Source: Podospora pseudocomata (Eukaryota > Ascomycota > Sordariomycetes > Sordariales > Podosporaceae). Taken from it: DNA of 64,000 nucleotides. Under the pieces are notes generated by a model. The model saw only the letters and a program-made list of their open reading frames with translations. It did no database searches and was not told the DNA's origin. The position numbers and the translations under genes are program-made. Where the stretch lies: the NCBI RefSeq assembly GCF_035222375.1, contig NC_085891.1:1736001-1800000 (forward strand), given 5' to 3'. Below, piece by piece: positions 11,419-22,483 of this stretch (the stretch's first letter is position 1; the number at the start of each line of letters is the position of its first letter).

Positions 11419-14400
11419 GGACTCTTGAATGCCCGCTGAGTGATGCGGTGGGTAGCCCTGCGCGTTTGTGCAGCTGTGGAGCCGGTAGCGCGCTAATGGA
11501 AGCTGTCCCAGCGAGTTGGAAGGCAGCAAAATCGGGTGGTATTTTGCGCTTGTTGTCTGGAGCGCTACCGGTGGAGATGGGGAGATCTACTGGCAACCAG
11601 TGACCGGCATCCAGGAATCACTGCCGGCAACCTGCACGGTATGATTAAAACTCCGAAACAGGACGGGAAACAGATTGAATTTGGGTACCTGAAGTGCCTG
11701 ACAACAAGAACAAGGGAAGTTGAGACGATGTGTTGGAAGGTGGTGGGCGAAGCGGCAAAGTCGTGAGTAATGTCTCCGTATTAGAAAGACAAGACACAGA
11801 CAGGTTGGGTCGTTTCGTGTGCTCAGGTCTTATTAGGTAGACATCTCACGTCCAACATGGAGAGAACCCAGAGCGGCCAGGAAGTCCCATGTCTTGGGCT
11901 TTATATAGCTAGGTGGGCAGCTAGATAGGTAGGCTGCTCCAACAGCTTCAATTCTTCGCTGTCAATCTTAATTTTGATGTCTTTCGTCAGGGGTTCAACA
12001 TGAAAGCGGCGCCTCGGGAAATGAGCGGCTACTTGGAATGGGACCGAACCGCTTGTTGCTTTGGTATTCTGTCTAAAACGATGGGTATAACTTGTTCCTC
12101 AACAGTTCTTTGATCGAAGTCCACTTCGCAGGTGTAGGATAGGATAACGTTCGTGATATGGACAAGGGAGGTGTGGATTAAAGGCGGGGTGGAGTGGGGA
12201 ATCATGGTTGGAGGGGTGGAGGGGTTCATGACAGGGGTAGGTGTAGGGAGGAGTGCCCATGGAGGTTCTCAACGACGCCAGCAACACTACATTTCGACGG
12301 TTACGGAATCCTTCTCTGGTGGTTACTGTACATGTGCTGCTATAACCACACCTGCCTGTCATGGATGTTGTGAGCTACGCTTGTTCCCTAATATCAGACG
12401 ACCCATCCCGGCTAGCGCCCATGGGCCGAGAAGCTTCAGACAGGGCGAGGGGTGTCGATGCAGACTGGAGACACCTAGTCAGAATCCCATGGCGGTCACA
12501 CCAACTCCGAACGTCAAAGAATGGCATGTTGAAACCTGCCCGCAATGGTACGCAGACCGAGGAGCACCCAACCCAACAATCAGATTGGGCATGTGGATGA
12601 ACAGCTGTTGGGACTTGTGACATGTTGGATTGTCTGGTCTGAACACAGCTGATATGTCACTACTGTTCGGTGCCGAAGGTGTTGGAAGACTTCATGACGC
12701 AGAGGTATAAGTTGGGTTGCCAGAAAATGTAACCGCCTTTGGCTGTGGAGAGACGATCTCTGGCACGGCGCCGGGAGATTACTCTGCCGGCCGTGGCCCA
12801 GGTCGGGCGTCTGCCCGGCGCGAGTGCAAACCAAGCATGTCGGAAGGGAGATGAAGGGATGCGGGCCGTACCTCGCTCTCAACATGTAGCTTGACTCCAA
12901 GTAAAGATCACCTAGGTATCGATACCAGTAGCCCAACGGCACCTAAACTGCAAACCATAGGATGTGGTCAACGGCTGAGAAGGACGGAGGGCGGGTAGTT
13001 TTGTTCCCGTTCACCTGCAGCCAGACCCCTGATTATCTAAGATCATGGAGAATAGCTGTTGATTGGATGGCTTGGTCGGTGGGGTGCAACCCATGTTCGT
13101 GGTTTAGGGGACTTTTCAAATAATTCAACCTCCGCCCATCCAAGATCCAATTTGTTCTTTATAAATCCCACAATCCTTCCTATCACTCGCTACCGATCAT
13201 GTCTCTGCCGGGGACATACGGGATATCCTCACTCAGATGGTGCCTGCTATCAGCGACAACCTAAGCTGACTTCCTTTCTCGGCCTTCTCCATCATGGCCA
13301 ACGTGATTCCCAGTCATCATAACCCCTACACGGCAAGGTGTGTCTTGCTATTCCTTGAGGCTGTCCAGAGTGTACCATGCACGTGGGTCACTGGGGTTGG
13401 CAGGCTCGCATGAATTCGGAGCTCGCCCTTTTCAAGGGAAAAAAGGCACCACACCTTCTAGAAGCGACCGGGGTGGAGTGGTGGGTGGTATCTTCTGCCA
13501 CGCACCCGAACACCTTGATCAAATGTGGACAGAAAACACCTCAACCATTTCGGCCAGTGATTCCATATTGAGAGGCATTAGCGAGCCTGGTCGCTCCCTT
13601 CAACATGCGTTTAGATCTCAACCATGGAAGGCTGGTGGTGTTCATTGCCGCTCGTCAACCGAGGTGAAGCCTCTCACAGTTCTTTAGGTAAGCAACAAGC
13701 GGCATCAAGGCGCTCAGAGATCATTTCGATGAGCCACAAAACTCCCACACGGCAATCTCAGATATGGTCTCGATGCACATGATGGTTGAGAGCTGCGACC
13801 ATGGAAGCAACCACCACGGCCTCGCGGGAAGCACTCACTGGTTACATCTAGGAGCAACCCACCAGTTTGCCGCGATGCGACTGCGATGGCCGAGCCGAAC
13901 CACACTTCTTCCAAAGCTGGTCCTCACCGGCTGATGTCCCTCTGTCCCGTGCTATCGTCGGCTACGTCCTGCACACCTGTGATTATTGCTCGGCCATGCA
14001 GCAGAATGCAATCGGAATTAGACGGCAAAGCTACAGCAGCTTTCGGGTACACAACGCACATGCAGTTACTCATCTAGCCTCCATTGCGCATACGCAGTCC
14101 GACATGTCGACGACATTGCTTGGTTCATGCTGCTGAACACTTTTCGATGACGAGTTTCAAGCATGAGGTTTGACTCGACACCAAAAATCACACGCATGAC
14201 GATCTCTTCTGTAGCCATCAGCAGTTCGATAAGCCGAGGAGGTACAACTAACAGACTGCTTCAGAAATTGATGACGACGGGATCTTATGCCAGAAAGGAG
14301 ACACATAACGGCCTTGCATAGTTGTAAGTGGATGATCGCCCGGTGCCAAGAGTTGGTCGGTCATGGCCGCATTTGTGGTCAAGGGTCGATCCGGCCCGGT

Positions 14401-15845
14401 GTGTATTGCACTTCTTTTTTTTCCCTACATTTATCCCCATTGGTGTCATGAGGAGTATACTGACTTCCTTTAGAAGACAAAACCACCATCGCCCAGCCCT
14501 GCTTGCTACAGACACGGCCTGGGGCCAGCGTTCCGATACATGGTTGCTATCCTCGCGCCCCCCCCCCCTTGCAACGTACCGGACAACAATTCCCACCACG
14601 CCGGATGGACTCCAGTTCCCAACCTACCTCTCGGGTCTATCCAGGTTTTCCAGACTTTACCCGGTTTAGGAGGGGAGTCGACACAACGGCATGACATGGC
14701 ACAGACCACACAAGAAAGTCGAACGGGAACAACTCCCCCCCCCGTCCCCTCCCTCCTGGCAGCCTCCTTTTCGAAATAGCGGCAAAAAAGAAGGGGCATG
14801 CTCCCTGCATGCAACCGTTTCTGCCTGACCGGCCCTGGTATAAAACTCAAATCATCGTCATTCTTCCTTTACTTACCGACAAGAGAGCTTAACCTTTAAC
14901 CAAAGAGGGCATAGGCAAGAAAGACGAACTTTGGGTGGTGGCTTCAGATATAGACGAGACACCCACACACACACACAAGCAGAGGATCACAAGAAGAAGG
15001 AGACTAGCCATCATCCGGCTACTCTCCCCGACAACCGATGATGCAAGCCTCGTCACAATCCCTCCGGAGTGAAGCCGACGCAAAAATACAAGAACCGTCC
15101 AGCCTGTCCACATTGCTCGCTCGCAAAAGTTGTAAACGAGGCACGCCGGTGTTGGAACTAAGAGGAGAGAAGCAGCCGAGTGAAGCACTCCGCGGTGTGT
15201 ACGCTCCGGTTCAAGTCTAGGAAGAGGCAGGCCCAAAGCACATGAACCGGGAAAAAGTAGACCCAAACATGGAAAGAAAAAAAGCCTGGATCTGAAACTG
15301 TTGAGATCCATCAGTTATGGCAGGTAAGAAGATAGATAGCACCACCATGGCTTACTACGTCAGGCGCTCGGTGTGGAAAAGAAAAACCAAGACCACCGGA
15401 TTTTCCCAGGATTCCGATTTCGGAACAAGAAAACAAAAATCGAAGACGCGTCAAAAAAGTAACTTTCACTACTTTAGGAAGGTAGGTACATGTTCGACGA
15501 AACAAGCTACAAGAGATAATAATCACTATTTCATATATTTGCTCTGCTAAGGGAGCCAGCTAGCCGTTCGGGATATCGAATCCAGAACTATCTATTCCCC
15601 TCCAACTTTTCTCATATTCTCCAAAACTGCCTTTTTGCCTCTTTGTAGGGATCATCTACTTTTGAGCCGTTTCCCATTTGCTTCTGGGAAAGAAAGAGCC
15701 AGCTTCCCGAAGCTTGGCCGAGCGAGAGAAAAAAAGAAACAGGGGCTGTCTTTGCTCCCTGGGAAAAAGGGGGGATATCATTATTATTTGCAAATTAGCA
15801 AAAAGGCAAAGTACCGTGAAACTTTTTTTGGCCATTACCCCCCAG

Positions 15846-15873
15846 GCGGACGAACGGACGGATGGACGGACGG
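15846..15873. repeat. GGAC-type tetranucleotide run
   Basis: Imperfect tandem of GGAC/GGAT/GAAC units (cggacgaacggacggatgga and onward), in the 3' flank of the MPP6-like gene. Confidence 0.7.
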
Positions 15874-16036
15874 GGGACCTTTTAGAGTAAACAATATTAC
15901 TCCAAAAATACGTTTGGGGCATGGAAGATGACATCTTCAAACCAAATACTTGCCCCCAGTTGGAACGATATCCATCATCGTCATCAGGAACTTTCTGAAC
16001 GAACTTCAAAAAGAGAGAGTCACGCCCCCTCGTGAT

Positions 16037-17121
16037 CTAGCGTCTCCTCTTGTTAGGGCAATCCGCATTCTTATGCCCCAGCTTACCGCACCCATGACAA
16101 GTCATGTTTGCCATTGACGTTTTCGGGGAGGAGAGCCCACCACCGCCAGATATTGAGCTTAACCCCCCTGCGCCTGATATCGAGCTTAGCCTGTTGAGCT
16201 TGACCTCCTTTTTCCTTCTCTGGCTGGCGAGTTCTTGGGCGCGTTTTTGCTCTTCCGCTTTTTTGGTCGAAAGGGTAGATGATCGGCCGCGTTTTCGGGA
16301 GGCGGAGTCGTTAGTGTTCTGTTGCCTGCCACGGGGTTGTTGTCGGTTCTTCGTGGTCTTTCTCTCGTCTGAGGAGGAATCGGAGTCGGAATCATCGGAG
16401 ACTGAGCCGCTGTCGGAGTCAGAGTTGTCGGAACTGGAGCTCTCGTCAGATTTGATCTTGGGGGCCTGTTTCATGCATTGTCAGTTGTAGTATGGCAGGA
16501 TATGTCTTGAAAAAAAAAACATGCCTCGGCCTTCTTCATGTTGAATCTTATCAACGGTGGGGCAGCACCCGCGCTTCCCTCCTCGAATGGGTTGTCGTCC
16601 TCGACACCAGAGTAAGTTGTCCTTGATGAGCCATAGTCAATCTGCGCAAAGCCCACTTGCACAACATTCAACGGCTTCTTTGCCCCCTTTTTCACTCCTG
16701 TGTTCACACCCTCCAGGACCCAGTGGCTGTCACCCAACTCTGCGGCTCTCCTCTCCACGGCAGCGATTCGCTTCTTCTCTTCTTCTTCGATGGCGGCTTG
16801 GATGGCGGCTTGGTCGTAGAGGAGGGTTTGAGGGGCCGCGGTAGAGGCGGAGGAAGGGGCGTGGGAGAATTTACGGCGTTTGGAGGAGGAGGTGATGTCG
16901 TTGTCGTTGTCGTTGTCGTTGCCGGCCGCTTGGGGGGTTGCGGGGGTCGGTGTGGTTGCGGAAACGGGAGTGGTTGGGGAGTTGTTATTGGCGGCGGCGG
17001 CGAGGGCAGCGCCGCGCTGCATGAACTTCATGGTCATGAGGCGTGAGGACATGGTTTTGGCGGCGGGGGCTTCTTTCATGGGGAGGAGGTATTCATTTTG
17101 GGTGGATTTGGGGGGTGGCAT
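16037..17121 (-). CDS. MPP6: Mpp6-like exosome cofactor with C-terminal CCHC zinc knuckle
   Basis: Two exons, 17121-16525 and 16465-16037, 341 aa. The N-terminal part SSRLMTMKFMQRG (about residues 29-41) matches the signature of M-phase phosphoprotein 6, a nuclear exosome cofactor, and DSHWVLEG (about 134-141) resembles its second conserved block. The second exon is a Ser/Asp acidic tract, then a basic stretch, then one zinc knuckle C-x2-C-x4-H-x4-C (CHGCGKLGHKNADC) ending KRRR. The link between the parts is a 59-nt intron that must use a GC donor (GAG|GCATGT) and ...GAAACAG; any GT donor breaks frame. The longer frame up to 17157 starts at GTG, so I chose the ATG at 17121 (MPPPKSTQ). A (NG)AC repeat codes NDNDNDND. 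An RNA-binding nuclear role is inferred. Confidence 0.82.
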
Positions 17122-17598
17122 GGTTGCGGTGTTGTGGGGTGTCGATACGCGACACACAGGCGTAGGGTTGGAGGTTGGGATTTATATGGTCCGGAGGGGG
17201 TTGGGAATGAAAGTCTGGTTTAATGTTAAGAAGAGAGGTGGTGGTGGAATGTAGCTGTGTTAAAGTAAACAAATGTCCATTGCGCGTGAAGCTTGGGGGC
17301 GGCGGTCGCAATGCGATGTTCAAAAAAAAAAGTTGAGGTGATGCATCTTGGGTCAGCTAGCCAAGCCTAGAACTGGAACCCAAATACTTGGCAAGGCTAA
17401 TCCTGCTTCTGATTCCAGGGTTAGGGGAATAAGAGCAGAAATCCGATATTTAGCCGGAGCTGTTCCCACACCGCAGCGAGCTACACCTGGAGCTCCATCA
17501 ACGTCAATTGACGCTTCCCTACTGGGCCACAGGTTCCCAGAGCTGCTTCTCGCGACGGACCTTGCGAACCAAACACCACAAACCACAACCTCCACAAA
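17122..17598. promoter_or_regulatory. Divergent promoter, MPP6-like / NDUFS6
   Basis: The only DNA between two divergent start codons (17121 minus, 17599 plus), so it must serve both. No clear TATA box is seen. The NDUFS6 leader is CA/ACC-rich immediately before its ATG. Confidence 0.6.
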
Positions 17599-18320
17599 AT
17601 GTTCGCCTTACGGATGCGGGCGGTGGCCCAGGGCCTGCCTCGCCAACTTTCGAAGCGGTCGTTTACTGCTACTGCCCGGCAATTGGAATCCACCACGGTG
17701 CCCACCAAGGGCGACGAGAAAGTACCCCAGGTCACCGGTGGCCCTGCGCCCACTACTGTCCAGCAGGCGCCCAACCGCACCGAGGTTTGGTCGCGCACCC
17801 AGAGACCCCGTGCTGATGCCATGACTGGCCCTCGTTTCGAGCAGACGGATCTTGAGAACCAGGTTGGTTGATACCCGAGCGTTGGACTTGGAAGGGGGAG
17901 AGGCATGATGTCAGGGAAATAGAGGAATGGGGGGATGGATTGATACGGCAAAAGGAGGGGGGAACTATGTTGTTTTTGGGAGGATGCATGCTGAAACTAT
18001 GTCTTTTTTTTTAGCCCCGCCCCTGGGCTGCTATCGAGCTCATCCACAAGGAGCCCGTCAGATGGACGCACGACCGGGTCGTTGCCTGCGACGGTGGCGG
18101 TGGTCCTGCTGGACACCCCAAGGTTTACATCAACTTGGACAAGGCTGAGATTACGCCTTGCGGTTATTGCGGCCTTCCTTTTGTAAGTCTGACAAGGGCG
18201 CCACAGGGCAAGGAGCTATGAAAGCTACGGGCAATCAGACTAATATCATAATCACAGGCCAACGAGCATCACAGAAAGCACCTTGAGTCTCTCCCACAGA
18301 CATCTTATCCCCTGGCTTAA
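17599..18320 (+). CDS. NDUFS6: NADH:ubiquinone oxidoreductase subunit, NDUFS6 / zf-CHCC
   Basis: Accessory zinc-binding subunit of mitochondrial complex I. Exons 17599-17862, 18015-18182 and 18258-18320 give 164 aa, all junctions in phase 0. The first about 30 residues ([20 protein letters not shown]) are basic and amphipathic, as expected for a matrix-targeting presequence. The zf-CHCC domain follows: VACDGG, then [10 protein letters not shown], then PCGYCGLPF, split by intron 2 from ANEHHRK. The Cys/His set is complete (C, H, C, C). Intron 1 is 152 nt, longer than most here; intron 2 is 75 nt. The gene is divergent from the MPP6-like gene. Frame-perfect splicing and the full motif make this assignment firm. 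Confidence 0.95.
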
Positions 18321-19634
18321 ATGTAGACCAGAAAAGGGGACATGGCGGGGTGATGAGTTTGCGGGGTTGGCTGAGGCTCTGTACATATGTAACTTTGCCA
18401 ATAGATGGCTTTCAGTTGCGCTTCAGAATGTTAGACTGGGTGATTTTCTTTTTCCATTTCCACAAAGCAGGCAGAAGTCCCCGTGTGTTTGAGACAGTGC
18501 CAGGCTTACACTTCCTATTGATAAGGCAGTCAAGGGGTACGTCATCCAGACTGGTGGTTTTGACCAAGTTACGTCCAACCGTGAGTTCCACAGTTGCGTT
18601 GGCTTGTAATGTCTTGCTCACCGCCGGCGAGTTCTAGGCAGCCTATGACCACCCGGGCAGTATTTGAGGTTGGTCAAGAAGGGCATGGTTGAGCAAAGTG
18701 CTTACATGACCTGCCTGTCACACTCCATCGATTTAGCTTTGTGACATCCGCAATGTCTCCGATGGTTGCTGTGCCACTTTGCTTTCTGGCAGGCATCGTA
18801 CCATAGTTACATCAGGTATGCCGACTTTGGTGCTACCTTTGGCATTTCGTCTTTGTTGATTTCTGATTTTGTGTTGGCGGGGAAACATTATTCTCAGTGT
18901 CTTTTGACTCCGTTTAGTGCCTGCTGTATTAACTTGTGAATTACTGAGAGCAAGTTGTGGGCCGGTCGGCCGAGATATCAAAACAGGCCAACGTCTAGAC
19001 CCTCGAGGAAAGAAAGGGCACTTCGCAGTATAACGCTATTTTGGGAGCCCAGCGGTCATGTATGGGATGACACGAGGATCATATCCGCCTTTCTTCAACA
19101 TCGCGCCTTTTGCATTTTCCAAGGGTGCAGAACGTAACGTCGATGGCCACAACAACGGTTTCTTTCTTGACCTGTCCACAAATAAAACTCGGCTGTCCTT
19201 CTAGTGGTATCCGTCTTGACCGCTCCTCGTGTGGAGGATATAAGTACAAGTATTGGTGTCACAGCAAACATCTTTCAGACTTGGCATATCTATCACACCG
19301 GAAAGATGGGCGTGGTAAATGATGGCAGAGCAAGATAAAAGAGCGGATAACCCAGCTGCTCTGGGCCATACCATCAAAGAGAAACACCATCTCTTAACTG
19401 TCGACTTGCCCCGGAGTAACTCTTACCACCGTACGGTTACTCAAGCACCTCACAGGCTCCATCTGAATATCAACAAAGCACGTGTGTTGAGCCGTCAACT
19501 GCGTTTGATACCCAGAGCTTCATCGGTGACAGTTTGCCAGGTATATATTCGTCCTCGTGTCTTCCCCTTCCATAGACTGACCTGACATCCCCAGAGACAA
19601 ACCATTTCCATCAGAAGAACATTCAGAACGCACG
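18321..19634. other. Intergenic, NDUFS6 3' / secreted-protein 5'
   Basis: No coding signal. The first half should hold the NDUFS6 3' UTR. The second half is the promoter of the secreted protein, with TATA-like elements at 19239-19244 (TATAAG) and 19542-19547. Confidence 0.6.
19542..19547 (+). promoter_or_regulatory. Candidate TATA box of secreted-protein gene
   Basis: TATATA at 93 bp upstream of the ATG at 19635. It sits at a plausible distance for a short leader of about 60 nt. Most other genes in the window lack such an element, which fits a regulated rather than housekeeping gene. Confidence 0.45.
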
Positions 19635-20431
19635 ATGTACTTCACCAACCTTCTCCCCCTAGTGGCTCTGGCCTCAGCCGGCCCCTCATCCATCAACTAC
19701 CTCCACCAGCTCTCCGCCGCCCTCGTCAAACCAGCCAAACTCGTCCCCACAGCCCAGTTCAACTTTGCCCCGTATCAAGTCACCAACATCGCCCTCGACT
19801 GCAAGCGCCCCAACAACAAGACGAACTACTCTTGTGAACTTTACTGTAAGCCCTCCTCCCCCCCCCCTTTTCCCCCTTTACCCCTTCCCTATCTCGACCA
19901 TCCCCCATCCCCCCTGAAGTGGTGGTACTGACGGTGTGTTGTGGAAGTCGCCCTCCACGACCCCAACTCGGTCCGCGAAAACAACGTCACCTCCTGCAGC
20001 TGCCACCACACCTGGTCCTGGGACGGGGTGAACGGGTCCCTCAGCACGACCGACTGGCGGACCCCGGTGGCAGGGTACCAGCTTTGCTGGCGCGACGACT
20101 GGACTTTCTTCAAGTCGTCGGTCCCGAGCTTTGAGCACCCCGGGAATTTCAGCTTGGAGGTTGCGCATACGTATCATGATGATGAGTAAGTTCTCTTCTC
20201 CGGGGGGACGATGGGGGGGTGGGTAAGGGGAAAGGGGGGTGGGGAGAAAGGGGCTGATTCGATGGGGGGAGAATTAGGAACTTTACCGTGCCTTGGGACT
20301 ATCCGACTACGATTGCGACGGGGGAGGTGATTATATATGAGTATTATGAGGGGGTGAAGAAGCATGGGGATGAGATCTGCTTGAGGGAGATGGGGCCGGT
20401 GAATGCGACTGTTGTGGGGATTTTGGACTAG
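19635..20431 (+). CDS. Small secreted Cys-containing glycoprotein (unknown function)
   Basis: Three exons, 19635-19845, 19948-20185 and 20278-20431, about 200 aa; frame is kept across introns of 102 and 92 nt with TACTGAC/CTGAT branch points. The N-terminus MYFTNLLPLVALASAGPSS is a typical signal peptide. There is no transmembrane segment or GPI tail. The mature part has six cysteines (DC, SCEL, SCSCHH, LCW, ICL) and about seven N-glycosylation sequons (NKT, NYS, NVT, NGS, NFS, NFT, NAT). I do not recognise a family. The layout resembles lineage-specific small secreted proteins of Sordariomycetes, some of which are effector-like, but no function should be inferred from that. Intron 2 and the sequence after the stop are very G-rich on the plus strand. 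Confidence 0.8.
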
Positions 20432-22483
20432 AGTGAGGGATAGGGGAGATGTTGAGAGGGTGTTCTTGGGGGAGGGGTAATGGAGAGGTTATTGGTGATG
20501 GGTATTTGGGTGGGAGGGGTAGATTGCCAATGGTCTGTATGACTTGGTGAAGGAACGGGAGTAAGAAGAGTGTCTTCAGTCCTATCTTATCAGTCCCCGA
20601 GATGTGGTGATGATGCGGTTGTATACTATGAGAGTCATGCTGAGATTTTGAGAAAGGTTAACTGTCACATGCCAGAGCCAGAGTGGGATATGTTTCCCGA
20701 GTCAGAATTTGACGATGAACACCACTGCCATTCTGTTTTTAACAGGTCTGGGAGTTCTGTGGCAGTGTTTGATATCGTGATAACCAAGGACATCTCACAT
20801 ATTCATGAGTTGAAGATCCGAGTCTATCGAAACAACCATCCTGATTCTATTTCAAGAGCCTGTACCTACCCTCACCGCCTATCTCCAAGCTGAACCGTTT
20901 TTTATATCAAGTTGTCAAAGATCATCACTTCTCGTATTGAAAAATGCTGGCGGTGGACTTTTCAGCAAGCCATGTTTGTTGCCGTCGTTGCCGTCGTTGT
21001 TGATGCTCGCCCCCACTGAACCCTGAGGCTAGTGTAGTAGCGTTACGGAGCTTAGTGGCCTATATTTAGAACTTGGCTTCTGGGCTGAGTGAGTGGGCCC
21101 ACATCTTTCCTAGCAAGCACAGAAGAGGGCTTTGACCTGGAGTAGAATGGAAGCTTGTCCAAGTTTTTGGCACATGAAAAAGATGCAGGATATCAAAAAG
21201 GGGGGAGAGCAAGCGTCTGAAAGGAGTGGTGATCTGCGTGGTGAGGGTTTCTTTTTAGGCGACCGTTTTGTTCTTGCTTTTTGGATGGAGGGGCAGTGAG
21301 ATATGGCGGAATGCTACTGATAACCAACGAGATTTGATGCTGTGGGAGATATGTACGGTAGATTGGAAGGAAATGATGGGGAGCTGTGATATGTTGCTCT
21401 ATCTCTCTTGTATGCAGTGTTATAGTGGGTTGAGATCCTATCCCCGAGTTGAGGATACTTGGTACGGAGTAAGGGTTCTGTACACAGGCGTTTAGATATG
21501 GCGGGGGCGGCACAGCTTGCTGTAGTGCCGATGGGGTGGGTGGTGGAAGAGAGGCACAGATGGAGAGCAGAGGGTATCAATGCTGTGGAACAAACGGACT
21601 TCAGGTTGGCAGGTGTTGGGTATGATTGGTCTTTTTTCGAATCAAGATAGGTAAAGTCCAAGATGGTTCGGTGGTGAGGAGAGGTTGTAGTGAGGCATCG
21701 TCACTTGAAGCCCAAGGTTGGTGAAAGAAACCCCTTTTTGGCGCATATCTGATATGCTGCTCGTCAACCTGAGGCAGAATACTGCAGACGGAATTAATTC
21801 CTTGATTGCCAACCTGCATCGTTTATTGAAGAGAACACAGACCAACTGCATGATAACATGGAAAGCGTCAAGAGGTTCGAATCGTTCTGAAAAGACAGAA
21901 CACAGCCCCGCTAGGCGTGAGAGGAGCTCCCCTTGAGCCCCTGTTCCCTGTCCTCTTGGAAGGCTGACGCCGCCAAATCATTGGACCTCCGTGCGGCTGC
22001 ACCCTGCACGTCCGGCGCACCTGTTTGAGGGGCACGTCCACCGGGCAGTCTCGGCAAGTGCATCAGCATCTTTGGGATGCCATTTCGTCTCATCTCATTC
22101 CCCTCCTCCACTTGCTTCGGCCTGTCATCGCTACGGATACACTACGCAGGATAACGCTGCGTAATTGTTTGCTTTGTTGACCCTGGATTGCCCTTCAGGT
22201 TGCTACCTTGCTTCCTTGTTCCTTGCTACCCCAAGCCCCAGCTCTGTCTGGCGTTGCGCTTGCTCTTTGCTTGGCCATCGTCACGCATCAGAAGGGTCAC
22301 TCTGAGGTCGAGTCTGCGGCTTTTAGACATTGCGCACTCACCTTTCATCCCGTCTTTTGGCTGTTAGACCCCGCTGCCAGCGCCGCACCGTCCGGCTCCC
22401 GGCGTGTGCTTTGTCGCAAACCAAATCACCGGCACAAACACTTTGGACGGCCACACTCGCTTCTCCTCGCCAGCAGCGCAATA
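20432..22483. other. 2-kb intergenic stretch
   Basis: Between the secreted protein and the poly-Q gene, both plus strand. A 107-codon frame at 20570-20893 starts with GTG, has no recognised motif and is not supported. The last 350 bp before 22484 (open but Pro/Ser/Arg-rich) is probably the leader of the poly-Q gene. Confidence 0.5.

Larger units (their letters stand above)
11005..16036. other. 5-kb stretch without a supportable gene
   Basis: Between STE23 (5' end) and the MPP6-like gene (3' end). Both strands hold only scattered frames under about 155 codons, with no recognisable domains and no splice-linked series. Composition is near that of the flanks, with no obvious AT-rich RIP signature by eye. 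There are simple repeats (GA, CGG, CA, GGAC) and an 11-C run near 14558-14568. No transposase, reverse transcriptase, long terminal repeat, tRNA or 5S rRNA was recognised. The first few hundred bases should be the STE23 promoter and leader. Confidence 0.55.

Noticed and set aside
14889-15311. 140-codon minus-strand frame with hydrophobic stretches
   Set aside because: Lies in the gene-free stretch, hydrophobic run comes from a CA/GT repeat, no homology recognised.
20570-20893. 107-codon plus-strand frame downstream of the secreted protein
   Set aside because: Starts with GTG, no signal peptide or domain, no splice partners; probably 3' flank.
21861-21885. GGTTCGAATCG resembling a tRNA B box
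   Set aside because: No A box or foldable acceptor/anticodon arms in the preceding 70 bases.
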